Source of the DNA: a virus | Reading direction: 5' to 3' (one strand) | Virus record (IMG/VR): IMGVR_UViG_3300037961_005106 | Coordinates: 1-64,000 of that record | Length of the DNA: 64,000 nt | Shown here: piece by piece, positions 1 through 8,578 of the stretch | Position numbering within the stretch: the first letter of the stretch is position 1 | Layout of the letters: the number at the start of each line of letters is the position of its first letter | Translations under genes and position numbers: made by a program | Notes under the pieces: generated by a model | Told to the model about the DNA's origin: nothing | Database searches by the model: none | Seen by the model: only the letters and a program-made list of their open reading frames with translations

Positions 1-2
1 CT

Positions 3-1898
3 TCACCTGGATATAAACTTTCAGTCTTAACAACAGGTACGACTGATACTTCTCTGCACCTAGCAACAACCGGTGGTGCTTCTGCCAATGGAGATGCAAC
101 TAACTCAGTTAGATTTACTGGTGGTACTAACACAAGATGGGCAAACGCAAAATACGAAGCTTTTAATCATATATTTCATGCAAATGGCGTAGAGAAGATG
201 CGCCTCGACAGCTCTGGAGCGTTATTGGTTGGGACGACCAGTAAACCTGATGTTGGCGCTACTAAAAGTGTTCAGGTGGTGAATACAAGTACAGCAACTT
301 TGAGCCTAGGGCGAGATGACGCAACAATTAGCGCAGGGAACGATATTGGAGCCATAAGGTTTTGGGGTAATGCCGGTAGTTCGTATCAACAATGCGCTGA
401 AATTCTTGCAGAAGCGGACGGAACGCACGCAAACAACGACAAACCTTCACGCCTAGTCTTCTCCACTACTGCGGATGGAGGTAGCAGCCCAACCGAGCGA
501 CTGCGTATCGACAGCGCGGGACGAGTTGGTATCGGAACCACAACTGCTGAAAGTGACTTACATGTAAAAAAGGCTTCTGCTGGTTCATCTGCTATTCGTA
601 TTCAAAGGAACGGTTCAGCTTCATCTAATGGAGATGAATATGGGGCGTTACTTTTTGAAGGCACCAGCTACAGTGGTGCAAAAATTTCATCTCATAGAGA
701 TCATGGTACTTGGGATGATAGAGGTGATCTGAGATTTAGCACTGGATATGGAAATGAAGTCTTTACAGAGCGGATGCGCATCGACAATACTGGTGTCGTA
801 AGGATTGGAGGTACAGATACTTATAACGGTTCTGACAAACTAACTCTTGTGAATAATAGTGGAAATTGCAGCCTAACCATTGACTCAACATCTTCAGGAG
901 AGTCATCAATTTTCTTGGCTGATGGAACTTCTGGCACAGAGGCTTATAGAGGATATCTACAGTACAAACATAATACTGATGCTTTATGTTTTGGCACGTC
1001 AGGAAACGAGGGGATGCGATTGCATTACAATGGAACGCTATCTATTGGCAAATCTACATCATCTGACCCTAATAGATATGTTCAAATCCATAATGCAGGT
1101 GCAGCATCCTCTGCTTATTTCCAGTCAACAAATACAGGCACAGGCTCTGGCGCTTCTGACGGTATTGTCATGGGAATGGGCAGCGGTACTGATGCCTACT
1201 TCTGGAATTATGAAGGTGGCTTCATCGCTATGGCTACTTATGGAACTGAGCGAGTACGTATCACTGCTAACGGATTCCATAAACGTACTTGCACAAACGA
1301 TTATTATGGGGTTACCTCTAACTACCACGAAGATCGGCAAAGTACTGCAAACTGGACTACCTGTGTGACGAATACACATCAAACTTCGCCATATGGTGTT
1401 TTAATTGCTTATCCCAATTCTGCTCCTAACAATACAACAAATCAATTTTTATATTGCGCAGACAGTAGTGCACTTCGAGCTACTATTTATGCGAACGGAG
1501 GTCTTGTTAACTATCAAAGCAATAATGGCAATTTATGTGATGAACGCGAAAAGAAAAATATCGTTTCCAGCAATTCAAAGTGGAATGCTGTAAAGCAATG
1601 GAACATTAAAGAATTTCATTACAATGAAGATACTGACAGTGATGATAAGCGTCTTGGCGTTATTGCTCAAGAAGTAGAGCAAGCATCTCCAGAGCTTATT
1701 GTTGATTGGGTAAAGCAAAGAGCTGAAGAAGCTGAACTTGACGAAGATGGCATTGTTGTAAAGCCTGCAAAGGAAGAGATTCTGCGCAAAGGCGTTAAAG
1801 AGCAGCAGATGATGTGGATGGCAATCAAAGCATTGCAGGAAGCACAAGATCGTATTGAAACCCTAGAAGCCGAAGTCGCGATATTAAAAAATAAATAA
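3..1898 (+). CDS. Tail fibre/spike protein with C-terminal S74-type chaperone (5' end outside window)
   Basis: The reading frame is open from base 3, so the start lies before the window. The visible part has several copies of the phage fibre repeat ERMRIDSSGxLLVG separated by Gly/Ser/Thr-rich beta segments, typical of trimeric receptor-binding fibres. The last ~130 residues match the peptidase S74 intramolecular chaperone, which folds the trimer and is then cut off: CDEREKKNI, then GVIAQEVEQ and a C-terminal coiled coil. At the usual cleavage Ser (SDxRxK) this protein has Cys (codon 1536-1538), so self-cleavage may be altered. It heads the fibre cluster. Confidence 0.88.
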   Translation, partial: SPGYKLSVLTTGTTDTSLHLATTGGASANGDATNSVRFTGGTNTRWANAKYEAFNHIFHANGVEKMRLDSSGALLVGTTSKPDVGATKSVQVVNTSTATLSLGRDDATISAGNDIGAIRFWGNAGSSYQQCAEILAEADGTHANNDKPSRLVFSTTADGGSSPTERLRIDSAGRVGIGTTTAESDLHVKKASAGSSAIRIQRNGSASSNGDEYGALLFEGTSYSGAKISSHRDHGTWDDRGDLRFSTGYGNEVFTERMRIDNTGVVRIGGTDTYNGSDKLTLVNNSGNCSLTIDSTSSGESSIFLADGTSGTEAYRGYLQYKHNTDALCFGTSGNEGMRLHYNGTLSIGKSTSSDPNRYVQIHNAGAASSAYFQSTNTGTGSGASDGIVMGMGSGTDAYFWNYEGGFIAMATYGTERVRITANGFHKRTCTNDYYGVTSNYHEDRQSTANWTTCVTNTHQTSPYGVLIAYPNSAPNNTTNQFLYCADSSALRATIYANGGLVNYQSNNGNLCDEREKKNIVSSNSKWNAVKQWNIKEFHYNEDTDSDDKRLGVIAQEVEQASPELIVDWVKQRAEEAELDEDGIVVKPAKEEILRKGVKEQQMMWMAIKALQEAQDRIETLEAEVAILKNK

Positions 1899-1930
1899 TA
1901 CTGTTAAACTAGTAAAAAAGATTTAGTTAA

Positions 1931-2263
1931 ATGGCTGACACTTATACCTGGTCTATTAATACTTTAGACCGTAAACTTTCTGATGGTGTTGTTTACACTG
2001 TTCATTGGAATCTTTCTGCATCACGTCCTAGTAAAGAAGTAAGTGGTGAACCTTATACTGCAGGCGTTTATGGTACACAAGGATATTCAGCAGATCCTTC
2101 TGATCCAGGATTTATTCCTTACGAAGATCTTACGGAATCTGATTGTATCGGCTGGGTACAAGATTCTTTAGGCGAAGAAAGTGTTGAGTCTTTAGAAGCA
2201 TATCTTTCAGCTAATCTTGATGAACAAGAAAACCCTACAGAAGCTGCAGGTGTACCTTGGTAA
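1931..2263 (+). CDS. Small conserved fibre-cluster protein
   Basis: A 110-residue acidic protein with no signal peptide or membrane segment. It opens MADTYTWSINTLDRKLSDG and has a Trp-rich, beta-like N-terminal half and an acidic helical C-terminal half (DSLGEESVESLEAYLSANL). I recognise the general type: small proteins placed between fibre genes in cyanophages. I cannot assign a function. It sits 32 nt after one fibre and 50 nt before the next, so a fibre accessory or chaperone role is plausible but inferred. Confidence 0.8.
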   Translation: MADTYTWSINTLDRKLSDGVVYTVHWNLSASRPSKEVSGEPYTAGVYGTQGYSADPSDPGFIPYEDLTESDCIGWVQDSLGEESVESLEAYLSANLDEQENPTEAAGVPW

Positions 2264-2283
2264 TAAACCATAGTTTTTAGGCG

Positions 2284-2291
2284 TTAAAATA
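2284..2291 (+). promoter_or_regulatory. Candidate late promoter motif TTAAAATA
   Basis: GCGTTAAAATAG lies 23 nt before the start of the next fibre gene. Similar A/T boxes precede plus-strand genes at 15737, 39966 and 62562. It could be the -10 part of a phage late promoter; no clear -35 box is seen. Confidence 0.3.
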
Positions 2292-2313
2292 GAAGATATT
2301 AGACTGCGTAGAA

Positions 2314-4038
2314 ATGAGTACCATCAGAGTTGTTAATCTCCAGCACACAGATGCAACGGAGCCAAATATCGTATTGCAATCTGATGGTACTTCTGTTTTT
2401 GCCAGCGGTATTACGATTTCAGGCGGAACTAATTTAACTGTTAGTGGCACAGCAGAGTTTGCTTCAGGAACAGTTAGTGCTCCAAGTATTACATTTATTG
2501 ATGATAACAATACTGGTATTTATGAACCTGCAGCAGATACAGTAGCAATTACAACTGCAGCAACTGAGCGTTTACGTGTTGATAGCTCGGGAAATCTCCT
2601 TGTTGGTTTAACTACAGCAGTAGGCATTGGCGGAACTCCTGCTGATCTCAACAGTACTGAAATAGGCAGAGGCTATATCAACATTAGTCGTGATGATACG
2701 CAAGCTGCTGATCATATTCGATTCGGCAAGAATGGAAGCGTTGCTAGCTCTATTGGCACAAGTACAACAAACTCGTTAACGTTTAAGATTGGCACAACCG
2801 AGAGACTCAGAATAGACAGCTCGGGAAATGTAATAATTGGCAGTACTACAGCAGCATCTAATTGCCAGTTAACAGTTAGAAACGCTAATGCTCAACTTGC
2901 TCTGTATTCGACTCCTGGTGGCCTTAGTGTGCTTCATATGGGAGACACTGACAACCATTCTGATGGACAAATTTTATACGACAACAGTAGCGGTTACATG
3001 AAATTTGTTACAAGAGACAGTGAGCAGATGCGTATCGACAGCTCGGGTCGGTTGCTGGTGGGAGCAACAGGCGCAACTCAGTCATACATGACTCTTAGTT
3101 TGAAAGGCAACGGCGCATCATCTACTAATCAAGCCACCATTGGGCTCTCAAAAGGAGCAACTCCAAGCGGTACTGATCAAGAACTTGGTCGAATTGAGTT
3201 TTTTGATCCAGGTGGTAATCCAGGTGGCCATATTGTTGCTATTTCAGAAGCAGCATGGACAGCTGGATCTAGTCATCCAACTGGGTTGAAATTTGCTACC
3301 ACAGCAAGTAGCGCCGCGTCATCAACCGAGCGGATGCGCATCAGGTCAAATGGTGATGTAATTGTTGGTCCATACAGAGCACCTGGAACTTACGGCACTG
3401 TCGCTCAAAATATCCCGTATTCAATTAAGGCAGCACCTTACGGATGGGCAAATGGAAGCGAAATTGCAGCCATAAGTATGGGTTCTCATAATGGAACTGG
3501 ACAAGATGATGGGCAGATTGTATTTAAAACAGCCGCAGACGTACACTCAAGTTCTACTGGCCTACAAGAACGTGTTCGCATTCTTTCAACTGGAGGAATG
3601 ACATTCAACGGTGATACTGCACAAGCCAATGCACTAGACGATTACGAAGAAGGTACTTTTACTCCAAATGCCTTTGGTGCAACAACAATTGGAAATACAA
3701 CTTACGGTCTTCAATTTGGCGCTTATGTAAAAGTAGGCCAATTATGCCATATTCAGATTCGTCTTCAAGTGAATAGCATGACTGGGACCGGAAACTTACG
3801 TATTGGAGGTTTACCTTTCACAGCTATGAATGACCTTCAAAGAGGGTATGGATCTATGGCTATCTCATACGTAGATAATTTAACCATGCCAGGATCAGGT
3901 ACTCAATATGGCGGATTTACAGAATATAATCAAACATATATTAGAATGATGGGCATTACGCCAACCTCAAATATTGCCCCCATCCTTACTGATAGTTCTT
4001 TTGTTATCCTTATGAGCGGAACTTATAAAACTACTTAA
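2314..4038 (+). CDS. Tail fibre protein
   Basis: A 574-residue fibre. The N-terminus (MSTIRVVNLQHTDATEPNIVL) is the virion-attachment type seen in cyanophage fibres. It is followed by at least four ERLRIDSSGN-type repeats (near residues 87, 165, 239 and 340). The C-terminal ~140 residues start at EEGTFTPNAFG and form a beta-rich knob-like domain rather than an S74 chaperone, so this fibre probably matures without that cleavage. Part of a run of three fibre genes on the plus strand. Confidence 0.85.
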   Translation: MSTIRVVNLQHTDATEPNIVLQSDGTSVFASGITISGGTNLTVSGTAEFASGTVSAPSITFIDDNNTGIYEPAADTVAITTAATERLRVDSSGNLLVGLTTAVGIGGTPADLNSTEIGRGYINISRDDTQAADHIRFGKNGSVASSIGTSTTNSLTFKIGTTERLRIDSSGNVIIGSTTAASNCQLTVRNANAQLALYSTPGGLSVLHMGDTDNHSDGQILYDNSSGYMKFVTRDSEQMRIDSSGRLLVGATGATQSYMTLSLKGNGASSTNQATIGLSKGATPSGTDQELGRIEFFDPGGNPGGHIVAISEAAWTAGSSHPTGLKFATTASSAASSTERMRIRSNGDVIVGPYRAPGTYGTVAQNIPYSIKAAPYGWANGSEIAAISMGSHNGTGQDDGQIVFKTAADVHSSSTGLQERVRILSTGGMTFNGDTAQANALDDYEEGTFTPNAFGATTIGNTTYGLQFGAYVKVGQLCHIQIRLQVNSMTGTGNLRIGGLPFTAMNDLQRGYGSMAISYVDNLTMPGSGTQYGGFTEYNQTYIRMMGITPTSNIAPILTDSSFVILMSGTYKTT

Positions 4039-4095
4039 GCCCGCGACTGGCTTTAAACTAAAACCTAAACCTGTTTTTATCGGAGATAAATCCTA

Positions 4096-4344
4096 ATGGC
4101 TTTTACAGAATCTTTTGAATACAAACTAGAAATCATTCCTCCTTCCAGCATTATTCAATGCCGCCGCGCTGACATCATTAAAAAAGATGGTGTTGAGGTA
4201 GCACGTTCATATCACCGGACAGTTTATAGTCCTGGCGATGATGTGTCTGAAGCGCCGCAAGAAGTGAAAGATGTTGCTGGTGCTCTTTGGACAGCTGAAT
4301 TAATTGAAGCTTACAAAGAAAGCCAACAAGAAAGCTCTGTATAA
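4096..4344 (+). CDS. Small conserved fibre-cluster protein
   Basis: An 82-residue protein, MAFTESFEYKLEIIPP..., with the segment RRADIIKKDGVEVARSYHR and a helical acidic tail. Small proteins of this pattern accompany fibre genes in cyanophages; function unknown. A purine-rich CGGAGATAA lies upstream of the ATG at a rather long spacing. Placed between two large fibre genes, so a structural or assembly role is likely. Confidence 0.78.
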   Translation: MAFTESFEYKLEIIPPSSIIQCRRADIIKKDGVEVARSYHRTVYSPGDDVSEAPQEVKDVAGALWTAELIEAYKESQQESSV

Positions 4345-4392
4345 AAAGCTGCGGAAACCTGATTTATAATTAGGAAAAAGTAACGTAGTAAA

Positions 4393-6651
4393 ATGTCGGG
4401 TACCTTAAGGCTTCGTGGTGCAACTTCTGGTTATTCTGAACTGCAAGCTCCTGCGGTAGCAGCAGATCAAACCTTTGTTTTGCCTTCTACAGGTGGTACC
4501 CTTCTTACTACGGATTCACCTGTTCCTAAATTAACTTTACAATTAGGTTCTGCATCTCAGCCTTCTCTTACTTTTCAAGGTGATACAGATACTGGTTTAT
4601 TTTCTGCTGGTGCTAATACTCTTAATTTAGTTACAGGCGGTAGTAATCGTTTAGTTATCGATAGTTCAGGACGAGTTGGCGTAGGCACCTCGTCTCCAGG
4701 CACTAAGTTACAAGTCAATGGTGACGTAAAAGTAGTTAATACAGGAATTACTTATCTACAGCCTAATACAGTTTCTGCTTTCCAGACGTATGAATCATCT
4801 GGCCCAGTAAAAATCGAGCTACTTAATAACGGCAGCATCAATGCGGCTGGTGATTTATTCAAACTCTATTCAAATGGCTCAATCGACTTATATAGGCAAA
4901 CCACTACAGGCACCAATGGACTGCTGACCTTTCACTCTGATCTTGGTGGAACGCGTACTCAAAAAGCAATTATTAAAGCCGACGGCTCGGCAGAGTTTGC
5001 TGGTCCTATCACTATCTATGATGCTTTAGCCGTCGCAGCGTCTGATTCATCATTTATTATACGAAATCCAGGTAACACAGCTGATGTAGCGACCATTGAT
5101 GGAGCAGGTTCGGCAGAGTTTGCTGCAGACGCCAAAATCAACACCTTAACAGTTGGCCTTGGTGCAAGTGGTGTTACAAACAACACAGCCCTTGGATATA
5201 ACGCTCTCGCTGCAAATGTCAATGGCGGAGGTAATCTGGCCTTAGGATATGCAGCTCTTGCACAGAATACTAGTGGCGGAAATAATACAGCCGCAGGTTA
5301 TGGTGCATTAAATAGCAACAGTAGCGGCGCTAATAACGTAGCTATTGGTTTAGCGGCATTAGAAAGAAATACTTCTGCAAGTAACAATACCGCTGTAGGA
5401 TTATCTTCATTAGCAAATAATACTACAGGCGCTAATAATACTGCAGTTGGATATTATGCAGGTTACACCAATACAACCGGCACCTTAAACACTTTTATTG
5501 GCCGAAGCGCTGCCGCTTTTAATACTACTGGCACTCAAAACACTGCATTAGGTTATCAGGCGTTATACACCAATAGCACTGGCGGCAATAATGTAGCTAT
5601 TGGATTACACGCTTTATATTCAAGTACCACAGTAAATGCAAATGTTGCCATTGGCACTAACTGCATGAAGTCAGCTACAACTGCCATATACAATACTGCC
5701 ATAGGTTATAAAGCACTTGAATCAATTACGACTAGTAGTTATCACACTGCAGTTGGTTACGAGGCTCTTCTTAATAACGGCAGTGGCCAGATTAATACTG
5801 TGGTTGGCTTCCACGCAATGCGTGCAAATACTTCAGGCAGCTTTAACACAGGCTTGGGTTACGCTGCACTGGTTAGTAACCATACAGGCCAGAGAAATAC
5901 TGCCGTTGGATATCAAGCACTAAATGATAATACTAGTGGCAGTTACAACACCGCTGTTGGAATGTATTCCCATTACTACGCCACTACCGGTGATGGCAAT
6001 ACGGCCCTGGGATACACTTCATTGCACAACTGCACAACATCTAATTACAACACAGCAATAGGTTATCAAGCTCTTTATCAAACAACGACTGGCTCACAAA
6101 ATACTGCTATTGGACTTAGCGCCGGTTATGCAGTCACAACGGGAAGCTGCAATACTCTCATTGGTAGATCGGCACTAGAAGGTCTCACCACCGGCTCTGG
6201 CAATATTGGATTGGGTAATACTGATGCAGGAGGCAGTTATAACCCAACATTTTATGTAACTACAGAGAGCAATCGTCTTGTCTTAGGACACAACGGGATT
6301 ACCAATGCTTACGTTAAAGTCTCCTGGACAGTTACATCAGACGAACGCGATAAGATGAACTTCGCTTCAGTTCCTCATGGACTGGACTTTGTTAATCAAC
6401 TCAAGCCAACTGCTTTCCAATTCAAGGTTGATCGTGATACTGAAGAGCCAAGCGGTGATGTTCGTTATGGCTTCAAAGCGCAAGACATCCTTGCATTAGA
6501 AGGAGACAATCCTGTTATAATTGATGCAGAAGATCCTGATCACCTAAAATATAAAGGTGAGCATCTTGTACCTGTATTAGTCAATGCTGTACAGGAACTG
6601 ACTAAAATGGTCAAAGAGCTACAAACTGAAATTGAATCACTTAAAGGTTAA
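4393..6651 (+). CDS. Large tail fibre with 20 tandem beta-roll repeats and S74 chaperone
   Basis: A 752-residue fibre. An N-terminal attachment region (LRGATSGYSELQAPA) and one fibre repeat (NRLVIDSSGRVGVG) are followed by twenty tandem 17-residue repeats of the form GYxALxxNTTGxNNTAI (residues ~268-607), resembling the left-handed beta-roll of YadA-type heads. The C-terminus is an S74 chaperone with the expected SDERDK start (Ser codon 6337-6339, Lys five residues later), YGFKAQDIL and a final coiled coil. Likely a trimeric receptor-binding spike that self-cleaves after folding. Confidence 0.9.
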   Translation: MSGTLRLRGATSGYSELQAPAVAADQTFVLPSTGGTLLTTDSPVPKLTLQLGSASQPSLTFQGDTDTGLFSAGANTLNLVTGGSNRLVIDSSGRVGVGTSSPGTKLQVNGDVKVVNTGITYLQPNTVSAFQTYESSGPVKIELLNNGSINAAGDLFKLYSNGSIDLYRQTTTGTNGLLTFHSDLGGTRTQKAIIKADGSAEFAGPITIYDALAVAASDSSFIIRNPGNTADVATIDGAGSAEFAADAKINTLTVGLGASGVTNNTALGYNALAANVNGGGNLALGYAALAQNTSGGNNTAAGYGALNSNSSGANNVAIGLAALERNTSASNNTAVGLSSLANNTTGANNTAVGYYAGYTNTTGTLNTFIGRSAAAFNTTGTQNTALGYQALYTNSTGGNNVAIGLHALYSSTTVNANVAIGTNCMKSATTAIYNTAIGYKALESITTSSYHTAVGYEALLNNGSGQINTVVGFHAMRANTSGSFNTGLGYAALVSNHTGQRNTAVGYQALNDNTSGSYNTAVGMYSHYYATTGDGNTALGYTSLHNCTTSNYNTAIGYQALYQTTTGSQNTAIGLSAGYAVTTGSCNTLIGRSALEGLTTGSGNIGLGNTDAGGSYNPTFYVTTESNRLVLGHNGITNAYVKVSWTVTSDERDKMNFASVPHGLDFVNQLKPTAFQFKVDRDTEEPSGDVRYGFKAQDILALEGDNPVIIDAEDPDHLKYKGEHLVPVLVNAVQELTKMVKELQTEIESLKG
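5194..6213 (+). repeat. Twenty 51-bp coding repeats in fibre gene
   Basis: Twenty consecutive units of 51 bp encode 17-residue beta-roll turns (GYxALxxNTTGxNNTAI). DNA identity between units is low although protein period is strict, so the array is old and under protein-level selection rather than a recent expansion. Confidence 0.85.
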
Positions 6652-6653
6652 TC

Positions 6654-6881
6654 ATGGATGAGATGGAACTGACTGCTGAACAGATCGCTCAACATTACTC
6701 TGCTGCTTTGGATAGCGTGGATTTAATCAATGAGCTGATGGCTCTTGAATCACGTGATGAAGAAGAGACAGCAACAGTAGATCGTAATGTCGAACATCTA
6801 GAAATTATGGTTGCAAAAGATTATTGGACGACAGAGGACTTAACTCCTTTCAATGATGCTATTGCAGCGGGCAAAGGTTAA
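6654..6881 (+). CDS. Small acidic protein of unknown function
   Basis: 75 residues, strongly acidic and mostly helical (MDEMELTAEQIAQHYSAALD). The ATG starts 2 nt after the fibre gene stop, so the two are translationally coupled. The C-terminus WTTEDLTPFNDAIAAGKG resembles small proteins following fibre genes in other phages. No known domain seen; fibre accessory role inferred from position. Confidence 0.7.
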   Translation: MDEMELTAEQIAQHYSAALDSVDLINELMALESRDEEETATVDRNVEHLEIMVAKDYWTTEDLTPFNDAIAAGKG

Positions 6882-6950
6882 ACATCAGTGATAACCGTAT
6901 TGCAACTTTAGAAAATAACTGATATATTGTTTAGGTAATAACTACTGACT

Positions 6951-7136
6951 ATGGCCTGCAAACAATCTGAATTGGTGTCTGCTATTAATTCTTTTGGTGC
7001 TGCACGTTCAACCGGAGACGCAAATCTTGTTGCATTTTCTGGACGACTTATTGGCGAACTTCTGGAAACTCTTACGTTTGAACCAGAAAGTGACCCCACT
7101 GAAGAAGGAGAAACCAGTGACGATCAATCTGAATAA
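6951..7136 (+). CDS. Small protein before the endolysin
   Basis: 61 residues (MACKQSELVSAINSFGAARSTGD...), helical with an acidic tail ESDPTEEGETSDDQSE. Its last 20 nt overlap the proposed GTG start of the endolysin gene, indicating coupled translation. Unknown function; small size and position suggest a lysis or late accessory protein. Confidence 0.65.
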   Translation: MACKQSELVSAINSFGAARSTGDANLVAFSGRLIGELLETLTFEPESDPTEEGETSDDQSE

Positions 7137-7797
7137 AGCAGCAAAATACTACAAGGAATTATCTCATCAGATCGCAGCTTGGAACTATTTAGAATCCAAG
7201 ATTCCTGATGAGATCCTTGATGAGTTTGCAGAAATTTATCGTGCTGGGCCAGCTAATCCCAGTACTAAAGTCATTACGCCACAAATTTGTCAGCAGTTAA
7301 CAGGCTATGCTGCGAATAAATTTGACCATACTTTTTGTGGCGACTTTAATAAGCTACTAATGGCTTCTGGCTTTGATAAGCATACAGAAGCAATGTGTAT
7401 GCTTATTGCCAACCTTCTCCATGAGACAGGTAATTTTCGCTGGATGTCTGAAATAGCAGACGGAACAGCCTACAACAATCGTTCTGACTTAGGTAATGGC
7501 CCTAATGACGGACCAAAATATAAAGGAGCAGGTGTACTAATGCTAACCGGTAGGTACAATTACTCACGGGCAGCAGAAGAGTTACATGACCCTTTAATTC
7601 TTGAACGCGGATGTGAATATGTCACTGCACATTACCCATTCCGTTCTGCTTTACCTTGGATTAAAGATAATAACCTGCTAAACATTTGCCTTACAAAAGG
7701 CTTTGATGAGTGTTGCTATAGAATTAATGGGGGTTGGAACGGTAAAGCTGACCGTGACAAAAAATATGAAATCACCAAAAACGTCTTCGGAATTTAA
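7117..7797 (+). CDS. Endolysin, GH19 chitinase-like
   Basis: A peptidoglycan hydrolase of the phage GH19 (chitinase-like lysozyme) type. Signatures include ANLLHETGNFRWMSEI (first catalytic Glu in HETG, second acid in SEI), a short form of the DLGN motif, and YKGAGVLMLTGRYNYSRAA, the GH19 substrate-groove signature. I chose the GTG at 7117 because AAGGAG lies 6 nt upstream and protein homology begins there (VTINLNKAAKYY); the frame is open further upstream but out of register with the previous gene. Length 226 residues fits phage endolysins. A small membrane protein overlaps its end. Confidence 0.87.
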   Translation: MTINLNKAAKYYKELSHQIAAWNYLESKIPDEILDEFAEIYRAGPANPSTKVITPQICQQLTGYAANKFDHTFCGDFNKLLMASGFDKHTEAMCMLIANLLHETGNFRWMSEIADGTAYNNRSDLGNGPNDGPKYKGAGVLMLTGRYNYSRAAEELHDPLILERGCEYVTAHYPFRSALPWIKDNNLLNICLTKGFDECCYRINGGWNGKADRDKKYEITKNVFGI

Positions 7798-7873
7798 CAC
7801 AGCAATTGTTTTCTTCCTGGCGCAATGGGCTTTAATTTCAATTGCCCTCCTCTTTAACGCTATGATTAAATGA
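7766..7873 (+). CDS. Tiny single-pass membrane protein, candidate holin
   Basis: 35 residues, overlapping the endolysin end by 32 nt in another frame. It has one hydrophobic segment, AIVFFLAQWALISIALLF, with charged residues on each side. Overlap with the endolysin suggests a lysis partner, but a single short TM is only weak support. Its stop overlaps the next ATG (ATGA). Confidence 0.5.
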   Translation: MKSPKTSSEFNTAIVFFLAQWALISIALLFNAMIK

Positions 7874-8025
7874 AAAAAGAATATAAAAAAAGAGTTAATG
7901 TTTGCTGGGAGATTGGAAAAGAAAGAAAATGTGAGACAATGTCTAAAGAAGACGCTTATGCACTACGTGACTGGCTAGACAAAAACAATGGTTTTTGTTT
8001 CTGGTTTCAGGCACTAGAAGATTAA
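7870..8025 (+). CDS. Small protein of unknown function
   Basis: 51 residues: MKKEYKKRVNVCWEIGKERK followed by an acidic, aromatic-rich end (NNGFCFWFQALED). Starts in an ATGA overlap with the preceding membrane peptide. No domain recognised. Confidence 0.55.
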   Translation: MKKEYKKRVNVCWEIGKERKCETMSKEDAYALRDWLDKNNGFCFWFQALED

Positions 8026-8031
8026 TTACCC

Positions 8032-8193
8032 ATGGACAACGAAACTTTTCAAGAGTTATACGAATTACTAGAGGATACCCTTGGGTATTTTGCAGATGAA
8101 AACACTACATCTGAAAAACTTAATTGGTTAGCAGTCGAAGCAATTGCTAAAACAAAAAGGATTGAATTAGGAGTCACTCATCCTTGCGATTAA
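8032..8193 (+). CDS. Small acidic protein of unknown function
   Basis: 53 residues, helical and acidic (MDNETFQELYELLEDTLGYF). Six nt after the previous stop; last gene of the plus-strand fibre-lysis group. Its 3' end overlaps in antisense the end of the frameshifted minus-strand gene at 8174-8553. Confidence 0.55.
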   Translation: MDNETFQELYELLEDTLGYFADENTTSEKLNWLAVEAIAKTKRIELGVTHPCD

Positions 8194-8553
8194 AAAGTCC
8201 ATAAGGATCTTCTACTGATCCAGTCGGACCTTTAAGTTCTACTGGTTTCCAATTGGTTTGGTTTTTATATTGATCAACAGACTTTGTAATACGATGATTT
8301 GTCAGCGCTAAATTTTTTCTGCGCTCAAGCTCATCTTTAATTCTTTGTTTATCACTCCGTAATGACCACTGTGCAATAAAGACAGCATCATCAGGAGTGA
8401 TTCCTTTTACTTTTTTACTGACGGCTTAAGGTTTAATACAGCCTTAAGTGCAAGTTGAATAATGCTGTTATCTTTTAAAGGAGATAACGCAATGATTTCA
8501 GATGCAGCAGCAACAACGATCCAAGTAATAGGATTAGAGAGAAGTTCGTGCAT
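8174..8553 (-). CDS. Holin-like membrane protein with predicted -1 frameshift extension
   Basis: The zero frame (8407-8553) encodes 48 residues: a hydrophobic N-terminus (NPITWIVVAAASEIIALSPL) and a basic end KPSVKK, then TAA. Its last codons are GTA AAA AAG, which contain the classic slippery heptamer A AAA AAG directly before the stop. A -1 slip continues into a 78-codon frame ending at 8174 that has no ATG, GTG or TTG start of its own but encodes a typical charged helical domain (SLRSDKQRIKDELERRKN). Products of 48 and about 126 residues are therefore predicted. Family unknown; the short form resembles small cyanophage holin-like proteins. Confidence 0.6.
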
Positions 8554-8578
8554 GTTTACTTCTGTAAGTAATTACATT

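Noticed and set aside
5194-6213. CRISPR-like array
   Set aside because: Regular 51-bp period comes from protein repeats in a fibre gene; DNA repeats are not identical and there are no spacers.
6994-7116. Longer start for the endolysin
   Set aside because: These codons overlap an independent small gene in another frame and match no lysin; GTG 7117 has a good ribosome site.
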